NCBI GenBank assembly: GCA_964373925.1
Contig: CAYJWS010000065.1
Location: 1-6,111, forward strand
Source: CAYJWS01 sp964373925
Lineage (GTDB): Bacteria > Patescibacteriota > Patescibacteriia > Buchananbacterales > GWA2-38-13
DNA length: 6,111 bases
Direction of reading: 5' to 3'
In this document: positions 1 to 4,766 of the stretch, piece after piece
Layout of the letters: each line of letters begins with the position of its first letter
Position numbering within the stretch: position 1 is the stretch's first letter
Made by a program: the position numbers and the translations under genes
The notes under the pieces: model-generated
Told to the model about the DNA's origin: nothing
Database searches by the model: none
The model's input: only the letters and a program-made list of their open reading frames with translations

Positions 1-1
1 T

Positions 2-433
2 ACAGAATTCGAAGATGGAAGAGTTCAGACATTTATCTCACATTGTGTCGATTTGTTTAGTTACGTTAAAGAAGATGATAAAGAAGCAATCTATGAAGAG
101 GAAGAATTTATTTTAGAGAGAATTGAGAATATTTGGAGTTCTAATCTGCAGGTTGTTAAAGAAAAACAAGATAAAATAATAAAAGTTTTGCAAGAGAAAT
201 TCTGGAGAGAACTTACATTTGCAGATATTGATTTTTTGATTAGAGAGATTGCCCCTTTAATAAAATACTATGAACCTGAAAGAAAGAAGATAATTAAGGT
301 AGATGCTCCTGATGTAACTAGAGCTATTGAAACATTTAAAATGCAGGTTAGGGAAGATCCTAATCTTGAATACATTAAAAATACGCCTTTACTTCAAAAA
401 ATCTTATCCCGCGCATCCATAGCGCCAAAATAG
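2..433 (+). CDS. C-terminal fragment of unidentified protein, possibly restriction-type helicase (HsdR-like) subunit
   Basis: The frame is open from the left edge of the window, so the gene is 5'-truncated and the TTG at 53 is only an internal codon. About 143 residues are visible, ending at TAG (431-433). The fragment is charged and largely helical: an acidic patch (EDDKEAIYEEEEF), then a helix ending in KVLQEKFWRELT, then FADIDFLIREIAPLIKYYEPERKK and a VDAPDVTRAIE segment. The pattern of an 'xDIDFLxxEIAPLxxYY' helix followed by 'VDAPD' reminds me of the extreme C-terminal helical domain of type I/III restriction-type DEAD/DEAH helicase subunits, but no motor or nuclease motif lies inside the window. 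The assignment is therefore recollection of family style, not a motif match. It is convergent with the next gene; any partners (HsdM/HsdS-like) would lie to the left. Confidence 0.5.
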   Translation, partial: TEFEDGRVQTFISHCVDLFSYVKEDDKEAIYEEEEFILERIENIWSSNLQVVKEKQDKIIKVLQEKFWRELTFADIDFLIREIAPLIKYYEPERKKIIKVDAPDVTRAIETFKMQVREDPNLEYIKNTPLLQKILSRASIAPK

Positions 434-491
434 TAAAAAACAAATATACATATTTCACTTCCGACCACTACCCTATTATCTTGGAAATAGA

Positions 492-515
492 ATAAGGCCG
501 CGAATGCGACCTTAT
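492..515. terminator. hairpin between convergent genes, probable bidirectional terminator
   Basis: The arms ATAAGG (492-497) and CCTTAT (510-515) pair perfectly. After a C/A mismatch, CGC (499-501) pairs with GCG (506-508) around a GAAT loop. The hairpin sits in the 89-bp gap between the stops at 433 and 523, where both genes need an end. On the minus strand it is followed by a broken U-rich stretch (TCTATTT). On the + strand the downstream sequence is AT-rich without a clean U run. The termination role is plausible but weaker than for the other hairpins in the window. Confidence 0.45.
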
Positions 516-522
516 CAAGTGG

Positions 523-1545
523 TTATATATATTTCAAAAGAAGAGTTCTAAGTTGCGGAAGGCGTTCGCTTTTCGGTATATTGTAGGCGGAAAAGTCGCT
601 GCTTAAATCAAAAACTTTTTTAAGTTCCTCCTTTCTATTCTGTGTACGATGGGGAATAAGGCGCAATGCAATTTCACGAATACTGTCCGTGTCTCCTAGA
701 TTTCGTTCAATAATTTGCAGAACTTCTGGTTTTGTGCGGGACAAAATAGAAACATCCTGCAAACTATTAAACAACTCATATACCTCCGCGAAAAAGGCGC
801 CTCCCATGGCCATTCGAATGGCGGAATAAAAACAAGTTTCAAGCGACGCGTCAATAATCATAAGGCTAAACCTTAGTCGCCTCAAAATCCCAAGTGGTTT
901 AAACTTCCTCACTATCTCGCGCTGAATCGAAAAGATATCCAGCGGATTTGGATAATGTACATGCACTATCCCTTGAAATTCGCAAAGCGCGGGCACAACA
1001 TCGATATACACAATGTTATTAAACTCATCCAGACAAAAATTCGAAAGCTGGGCATCTAGGCCGATAATCGGATCTCCGGAATACTGCAAAACCTTCGCTA
1101 TATTCTGAATCACTTGCGCTAAGATAGAACGAAATTCCTTTTTTTGAACAGTAGATTTCTGCTCATCCCTAAAAATAGCATCCAAACTTCTACCCACATA
1201 AGGGAATACATGAAATACTCTATCGTGGTAAGAATAAACATCGTACGCATTCGTAAGCGGCACTTCAAATTGCCTCAATCGTTCACGAAAATGGTGCGTG
1301 CTTGCGTTAATGAATCGTATTGTTTCCTCTCTATTATTTCCAGAAAGCTCCTCCAGATGCCATGGCATTATATCCTTTATGACCAACGATTCATTTTCCT
1401 GCTGAGAAAATTTAAAAAAGTGTATAAAAGCATAATGAGATTTTAGCGACCGCGAATGTACGCACCTGCTGTTGCCAATATCCTTATTCTCGGCTAAAAA
1501 TGTTTTGATACCTTCAAGCGATATCTTCATATTTGCATTTTCCAT
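523..1545 (-). CDS. protein-kinase/aminoglycoside-phosphotransferase-like fold protein, function unknown
   Basis: 340 residues. I do not recognise a named family, but the architecture looks like a divergent kinase/APH fold. N-terminal strands (about 36-60) include a lysine in LVIKDI (K57) that could be the nucleotide-binding lysine. A hinge-like segment, HVFPYVGRSLDAIF (112-125), resembles the 'Y-x-G-x-x-L' hinge. The catalytic-loop candidate is GLDAQLSNF, where D164 and N169 have the D-x4-N spacing of HRDLKPEN. It is followed by VYIDVVP, where D182 would be the metal-binding Asp of DFG/IDF. The residue before D164 is Leu instead of the usual His/Arg or Gly, and no glycine-rich loop is obvious, so activity is uncertain. 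The C-terminal half (from about 200) is helical. The start is set by a strong Shine-Dalgarno site six bases upstream; an ATG at codon 6 is a weaker alternative. It is transcribed alone from its own promoter, and stops at TAA. Substrate (small molecule or protein) cannot be inferred. Confidence 0.8.
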   Translation of the reverse strand: MENANMKISLEGIKTFLAENKDIGNSRCVHSRSLKSHYAFIHFFKFSQQENESLVIKDIMPWHLEELSGNNREETIRFINASTHHFRERLRQFEVPLTNAYDVYSYHDRVFHVFPYVGRSLDAIFRDEQKSTVQKKEFRSILAQVIQNIAKVLQYSGDPIIGLDAQLSNFCLDEFNNIVYIDVVPALCEFQGIVHVHYPNPLDIFSIQREIVRKFKPLGILRRLRFSLMIIDASLETCFYSAIRMAMGGAFFAEVYELFNSLQDVSILSRTKPEVLQIIERNLGDTDSIREIALRLIPHRTQNRKEELKKVFDLSSDFSAYNIPKSERLPQLRTLLLKYI

Positions 1546-1550
1546 GCAAA

Positions 1551-1557
1551 TCCTCCT
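1551..1557 (-). promoter_or_regulatory. Shine-Dalgarno site fixing the start at 1545
   Basis: The minus strand reads AGGAGGA at these positions, leaving a spacer of five to six bases before the ATG at 1545-1543. This is the best ribosome binding site in the window and supports the longer start over the in-frame ATG at codon 6. Confidence 0.8.
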
Positions 1558-1603
1558 CTTCTTTTGTTAAGGTGCAAATATATTCAATGTGCGAATTATA
1601 AAG

Positions 1604-1631
1604 ATTGTATCACATAAAACGACAAAGTCAA
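1604..1631 (-). promoter_or_regulatory. sigma70-type promoter of the kinase-like gene
   Basis: On the minus strand, -35 TTGACT (1631-1626) and -10 TACAAT (1609-1604) are separated by 16 bases. Each box differs from consensus at one position. Initiation would be expected near 1597, giving a leader of about 50 bases. The promoter lies just downstream of the terminator of the HAD gene, so the kinase-like gene is likely an independent transcription unit. Confidence 0.75.
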
Positions 1632-1635
1632 GATA

Positions 1636-1687
1636 TAAAAAAAAATAAATAATAAAAGCGCCGTAAAATTATAGGTTTCGGCGCTTT
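1636..1687 (-). terminator. rho-independent terminator of the HAD gene
   Basis: AAAGCGCCG (1655-1663) pairs perfectly over nine bases with CGGCGCTTT (1679-1687) around a 15-base loop. On the minus strand the stem is followed by a long U-rich tract (complement of the A-rich 1636-1654). It begins ten bases after the HAD stop at 1698. On the + strand there is no comparable U tract, so it works in the minus direction. Confidence 0.9.
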
Positions 1688-1697
1688 GCGGTGTATT

Positions 1698-2354
1698 TTA
1701 TGCGTGTGTTGTGGCTGAAAGAAGTATCGGCATAACCTCGTGAAGCGATGAAACTTTGTGATGCTCAAATCTTGGCTCCTCTCCACCATAGGGCCCGTCT
1801 TCTCGATATATCTGCACGGTAATAACATCACTTTCGTCCATTCCTTGATCTCTCACGCGATCAAGTTCGCTTGGCTTGTCGTCAATAAAAACAAGAGGGC
1901 TGCCATATTTTTTTAAAAGCTCAAGTAAAATGCGCGGCTTGCCATTTTCTTTTTCCGTAACAAAAAGCTCATTATGGGGAATATCAAGCACGGCAACTTT
2001 TTGCTCTTGTAGCTGTGTATCGCCAAATGTGACAATACATATTGCATGGCCGCGTGCATTACAATGCGTGAGGAATGGAATGGAATCAGAATATAATACA
2101 AGACTGCGCCTAAGCCATTCGGAAAATTTTTGTTCTACTTCTAGGGTATTAAATTTTTTTCCTATTTTTTCCTCAACTCCTCTCTGCATTTTCTCTATTG
2201 AAAATCCCTGATTCTTTTTTACTCTTTCATATATTTCTCTAACATCATTTTCTGAAGCTTGTGGACACACAAATATGGAAAATAGCCCTCCTTTTCCTCC
2301 CTGAAATCTGCACAATGTAGCATCTAAATCAACAGCAATGCATGATATATCCAT
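1698..2354 (-). CDS. HAD-superfamily hydrolase (probable phosphatase)
   Basis: 218 residues from the ATG at 2354. All HAD core motifs are visible: motif I VDLDATL (nucleophile D9, acid/base D11, T13), motif II IVTFGD (T109), a motif III lysine candidate K139 in ENGKPRILLELL, and motif IV FIDDKPSELDR (D158, D159). Residues about 14-85 between motifs I and II are helical and would form a C1-type cap. The expected reaction is Mg-dependent phosphoester hydrolysis through an aspartyl-phosphate in the cytosol; the substrate is unknown. The frame stays open upstream to a TTG at 2447, but that TTG is part of a -35 box, and the 31 extra residues do not look like protein before a HAD motif. A purine-rich AAAGAGAAG precedes the ATG at 2354 as a modest ribosome site. 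The gene lies 99 bp after the glycosyltransferase with its own promoter, and ends in a strong terminator. No signal peptide is seen. Confidence 0.9.
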   Translation of the reverse strand: MDISCIAVDLDATLCRFQGGKGGLFSIFVCPQASENDVREIYERVKKNQGFSIEKMQRGVEEKIGKKFNTLEVEQKFSEWLRRSLVLYSDSIPFLTHCNARGHAICIVTFGDTQLQEQKVAVLDIPHNELFVTEKENGKPRILLELLKKYGSPLVFIDDKPSELDRVRDQGMDESDVITVQIYREDGPYGGEEPRFEHHKVSSLHEVMPILLSATTHA

Positions 2355-2418
2355 CGTCTTCTCTTTCTGTCTTAAGGCATAAAATATGTGTATAGAACTT
2401 TTTAAGGTACAACGGTAT

Positions 2419-2447
2419 ACGATACTCCAAGGGCAAAAAAATGTCAA
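2419..2447 (-). promoter_or_regulatory. sigma70-type promoter of the HAD gene
   Basis: On the minus strand a perfect -35 TTGACA (2447-2442) is followed after 17 bases by TATCGT (2424-2419), which matches four of six -10 positions. An overlapping alternative -10 is GTATAC (2420-2415). Initiation near 2412 would give a leader of about 58 bases to the ATG at 2354. The -35 lies only six bases after the glycosyltransferase stop, and no terminator is seen between the genes, so readthrough from upstream is also possible. Confidence 0.65.
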
Positions 2448-2453
2448 TAGTTG

Positions 2454-4190
2454 CTAAACTCTTTTCTCAAGATTAAAATGATAAATTGTAAATACGGCAT
2501 CTTTTTTATAATCTTTAATTTCTTTTTGAAAATGAATGCCGCTCTCTTCCAAAAGCTTCATGAATGACTCCATGACATTGTTATACTCTTTATTGTCTCT
2601 CGACGCCACTCCGTCTCCAACGCCGCCGATAAACCAGAAATCCTTTGCGCCGGTCTTTCGCAAAGCCTCAAGGATATTTTCCTCTTGCGATAGCGACAGA
2701 GAAAGATCGGTAAAGCTGATAAAGGGAATATTGTAATACATCTGATACCTCTGTATGTACCACACTCGCGAAAACCAATCTATTCTTTCGTCAAACAAAA
2801 TTATAAGACGCCCCTTAACGTCATTATACCGGAGATCTTTCATGCTGTGAATACTCTGCCTTTTTGGCAGCTCGCCAAAAATATTTTTTTTCAGATAATT
2901 TTCAAGCTCCAAAAAGCCCTGATTATAGCGCCGTGAATCTGAATAGGCAACACCAGCTTTCCCGTATGGTCGCGATACTATATTCGTATTTATCATATAA
3001 AAAAATTCTCCCAAAAAAATAATAAAAAGAAGATACACGAAATATTTTTTCCAGGATTTCCCCGAAAAATAAATATGCCAAAAATCATGAATAAAAACGG
3101 TAAAAATAATTATGAGAAAAGGAGTTATTATTGAAAGAAATCTGCTCGCGGGATTGGAGAAAGAAAACATCGCAATTAAAAAGCATATATTCAAAAGGAC
3201 GTAACATAAGAAGAGATCGGCTTTCTTTTTTATCGCGAGAAAAATGACGTAACCTAAGGCAATTATTTCTGCGATAAAAAAAGGCAACGATGCGTTTGAG
3301 CGCATGATATTAAAAATAAAAACAATATTACCAAGAATATTCGCGTTAAGATTTCTATACGACAACACCTCATAATCTTTCGGATTCATGCCAACCATAG
3401 AAGAGAGTGCCGCGTCAAAATGCCCTCGATATCGAAACACCTCAATATTATAAATGATGACGGGAGTAAGAATGGCAACGCAGAGAACAAGGGCAAGCCA
3501 AAAATGTTTTTTCCTAAAAACCTCTCTTTTAAAAATCGCCAAATGAACAACGCCCGCGGGAATTAAAAAGAGAGAAGTGTACTTGCACAGTATTGCCAAG
3601 CCCACAAGCACTCCCCATAGATAGAGAAACTTTGGATTTTGTTTCTCTAAAAATTTTATAAAGAAGAAAACAGCGAGCATTATAAAAAATATCTGAACGC
3701 CTTCAAGGTACCCCGTGCGCGCCGCCCAGATGGAATATGAAGAAACGCTTATAAGGACCATGGCGAGTATGCCCGATTTCTCCGAAAGTCTCTCTTTGAG
3801 CATGTAAAATATAATAATAGTTACGCCAACGCCGGCAAGCGCAAAAGGCAAAAAAGCAGCAAAAGAATTCTCTCCGAAAATCAAAAAAGAAATACGCTGT
3901 ATTAAAAATACAAGCGGCGGATGATCATGAAAGGAAAGCCTTCCCCACCAAGGATTTGCTTCAAACCAAATCACGGGCGATGTCTGCCCTTGTCCCGCGA
4001 GAAAATCAAGCCACCCAAGCGCACGGGAGGCATTAAGAGCATGATCGCCCTGTATATCCTGCGACGTTATCCCCCAAAAACGTAAAATCAGCGCCAAGAG
4101 AAATGCGAGTATAAAGAATTTTTTATTATTTATAATTTTAATAAAAGAAGGCATATTAAAAATGTAATGCGTAAAAAAACCCCATAACAT
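2454..4190 (-). CDS. GT39/ArnT-PMT-like GT-C membrane glycosyltransferase
   Basis: Up to 578 residues. It looks like a GT-C fold enzyme of the PMT_2/ArnT group, which moves a sugar from a polyprenyl-phosphate donor to a protein or lipid on the outer face of the membrane. The first membrane helix (about 24-41, KKFFILAFLLALILRFWG) is followed by an extracytoplasmic loop with QDIQGDH (candidate catalytic D49 or D45) and FHDHPPL (87-93), matching the acidic motif and the 'xPPL' motif of the family. About ten more hydrophobic helices run to about residue 399. A soluble C-terminal domain (about 400-578) contains Rossmann-like strands such as RLIILFDE and DFWFIGGVG. The start is uncertain. The ATG at 4190 sits in the loop-side arm of a terminator hairpin and has no Shine-Dalgarno site; the next ATG, 4154 (residue 13), keeps the whole first helix and gives 566 residues, but also lacks one. 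Acceptor and sugar cannot be read from sequence. Confidence 0.88.
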   Translation of the reverse strand: MLWGFFTHYIFNMPSFIKIINNKKFFILAFLLALILRFWGITSQDIQGDHALNASRALGWLDFLAGQGQTSPVIWFEANPWWGRLSFHDHPPLVFLIQRISFLIFGENSFAAFLPFALAGVGVTIIIFYMLKERLSEKSGILAMVLISVSSYSIWAARTGYLEGVQIFFIMLAVFFFIKFLEKQNPKFLYLWGVLVGLAILCKYTSLFLIPAGVVHLAIFKREVFRKKHFWLALVLCVAILTPVIIYNIEVFRYRGHFDAALSSMVGMNPKDYEVLSYRNLNANILGNIVFIFNIMRSNASLPFFIAEIIALGYVIFLAIKKKADLFLCYVLLNICFLIAMFSFSNPASRFLSIITPFLIIIFTVFIHDFWHIYFSGKSWKKYFVYLLFIIFLGEFFYMINTNIVSRPYGKAGVAYSDSRRYNQGFLELENYLKKNIFGELPKRQSIHSMKDLRYNDVKGRLIILFDERIDWFSRVWYIQRYQMYYNIPFISFTDLSLSLSQEENILEALRKTGAKDFWFIGGVGDGVASRDNKEYNNVMESFMKLLEESGIHFQKEIKDYKKDAVFTIYHFNLEKRV

Positions 4191-4201
4191 GGGGAGTTTT
4201 T
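4173..4201. terminator. compact terminator hairpin, strongest on the minus strand
   Basis: CCCCAT (4180-4185) and ATGGGG (4189-4194) pair perfectly around a three-base loop. On the minus strand the stem is followed immediately by seven T (4179-4173). On the + strand it is followed by AGTTTTTATT, so it could stop transcripts in either direction. It ends the small basic membrane protein gene (stop 4238). Its arm contains the ATG at 4190, the first start of the downstream glycosyltransferase frame. Confidence 0.75.
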
Positions 4202-4230
4202 ATTGTATTTTCAAAAACGTTATAATTAAC
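4202..4230 (-). promoter_or_regulatory. possible weak promoter for the glycosyltransferase
   Basis: The minus strand has a -10-like TACAAT (4207-4202), five of six to consensus. At 17 bases spacing the -35 position reads GTTAAT (4230-4225), a poor match. Initiation near 4195 would give an almost leaderless mRNA for the ATG at 4190, or a leader of about 40 bases for 4154. It is listed because the gene otherwise lies behind a terminator and needs a source of transcription. Confidence 0.25.
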
Positions 4231-4237
4231 ACACATA

Positions 4238-4414
4238 CTATGTTTGTATAACAACCATCGCAAAAAGCGCCGACCAAAGCCCAATAATAACCGCGAGTGG
4301 CAAGGCGGCCAAGAAGAGCGCTATTGCCGCGAGCACGGAAACCTCTGTTGTAATGATCGCCTTTTGGCGGGCTAGTTTCTTTTTTGGAGTTCTTTTTCTT
4401 TTTTGTATTGGCAT
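4238..4414 (-). CDS. small, highly basic membrane protein of 58 residues, function unknown
   Basis: It runs from the ATG at 4414 to TAG at 4240-4238. The N-terminus is strongly basic (KRKRTPKKKLARQK, residues 5-18). It is followed by an almost uncharged hydrophobic region (about 25-56, VSVLAAIALFLAALPLAVII then GLWSALFAMVV), long enough for one long or two short membrane helices with a turn near P39. The positive-inside rule would keep the basic tail in the cytoplasm, where it could touch RNA, DNA or membrane lipids. It is supported as a real gene by a near-consensus promoter 35 bases upstream, a hairpin terminator downstream, and the clear two-part composition. No Shine-Dalgarno site is visible in the A/T-only leader. 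I do not recognise a family; it does not look like SecE. Confidence 0.72.
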   Translation of the reverse strand: MPIQKRKRTPKKKLARQKAIITTEVSVLAAIALFLAALPLAVIIGLWSALFAMVVIQT

Positions 4415-4448
4415 ATTTTATTTTTTATTATATATTTGCGTTAAAGAT

Positions 4449-4477
4449 ATTATAACACATATCCATTTTTCTTTCAA
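4449..4477 (-). promoter_or_regulatory. strong extended -10 promoter of the small membrane protein
   Basis: On the minus strand, -35 TTGAAA (4477-4472) is separated by 17 bases from a perfect -10 TATAAT (4454-4449). The TATAAT is preceded by TGT, an extended -10 element. Initiation near 4442 gives a leader of about 28 bases made almost wholly of A and T. This is the best promoter in the window. Confidence 0.85.
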
Positions 4478-4539
4478 AACTCAATAATGGCTTAAAAAAA
4501 TAATATCTACCATTTATAAAATACTATTGTTTGTGTTAT

Positions 4540-4568
4540 TTGACGAAAACATAAATACATCGTAGTAT
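4540..4568 (+). promoter_or_regulatory. probable sigma70 promoter for the propeller gene
   Basis: TTGACG (4540-4545) and TAGTAT (4563-4568) are 17 bases apart, matching five and four of six consensus positions. Initiation near 4575 would place all three repeat types in an untranslated leader of about 190 bases. A second perfect TTGACA at 4582-4587 has no -10 at a suitable distance. Confidence 0.5.
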
Positions 4569-4583
4569 ACAAGGTGGTTCTTT

Positions 4584-4624
4584 GACAATGCAAAACAATG
4601 AAACCATGAAGCAATAAAACAATA
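4584..4624 (+). repeat. degenerate octamer tandem repeat (AAACAATG-like)
   Basis: Five consecutive units can be aligned: GACAATGC, AAAACAATG, AAACCATG, AAGCAATA and AAACAATA. They share an AARCAATR core with one nine-base unit. No reading frame is preserved. It abuts the palindromic element. Confidence 0.5.
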
Positions 4625-4702
4625 CATTTGAGGAGTCCTGAAAGCTGGCGGGACGACGCGGCAATCCCAAAGTCTTGAGATTGCTTCGCTTCGCTCGCAA
4701 TG
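4625..4702. repeat. imperfect palindromic dispersed-repeat (MITE-like) element
   Basis: The outer ends are imperfect inverted copies: CATTTGAGG at 4625-4633 and CTCGCAATG at 4694-4702 (reverse complement CATTGCGAG). In the centre GCAATC (4661-4666) pairs with GATTGC (4679-4684) around a 12-base loop. The right part contains the direct repeat TTCGCTTCGCT. The motif of GATTGC, CTTCGCTTCGCTCGCAATG is one I recall as a widely dispersed intergenic repeat in many bacterial genomes; the copy number here cannot be seen. It is GC-richer than its surroundings, as expected for an inserted element. As RNA it could fold into a two-armed structure in the propeller gene's leader. Confidence 0.6.
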
Positions 4703-4711
4703 ACCGTTCCT

Positions 4712-4746
4712 ATTACTCGTTACTGGTTACCCGTTACTCGTTACTT
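4712..4746 (+). repeat. heptamer tandem repeat GTTACTC x5
   Basis: Five uninterrupted seven-base units: ATTACTC, GTTACTG, GTTACCC, GTTACTC and GTTACTT, with an invariant TTAC core. The array ends eight bases before the Shine-Dalgarno site of the propeller gene. Changes in copy number would alter leader length, not frame. Confidence 0.75.
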
Positions 4747-4754
4747 TCTTGTGA

Positions 4755-4760
4755 AAGGAG
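4755..4760 (+). promoter_or_regulatory. Shine-Dalgarno site of the propeller gene
   Basis: AAGGAG lies six bases before the ATG at 4767. It fixes the start directly ahead of a clear signal peptide and rejects the overlapping frame starting at 4700. Confidence 0.8.
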
Positions 4761-4766
4761 TTTCTC

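Larger units (their letters stand above)
4415..4766. other. divergent intergenic region with promoters and three repeat types
   Basis: This 352-bp stretch has no convincing gene. Its left part holds the minus-strand promoter of the small membrane protein and its centre a + strand promoter for the propeller gene. The right 180 bp consist almost wholly of repeats: degenerate octamers, an imperfect palindromic element and heptamer repeats. The longest + strand frame overlapping the right end (from 4700) runs through the palindrome, the heptamers and the real signal peptide in the wrong frame, so I do not accept it. Confidence 0.8.

Noticed and set aside
1144..1446. + strand ORF of 100 codons
   Set aside because: It lies wholly antisense to the kinase-like gene, which has motifs, promoter and RBS. 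No signal of its own is seen.
1876..2211. + strand ORF of 111 codons
   Set aside because: It is antisense to the HAD gene between motifs I and IV and is serine/cysteine-rich in a shadow-like way.
4581..4617. Second + strand promoter starting with a perfect TTGACA at 4582
   Set aside because: The sequence at the right spacing (CATGAA) is not a -10; the nearest A/T-rich box is about 24 bases away.
4584..4746. CRISPR array
   Set aside because: Units are only seven or eight bases long with no spacers.
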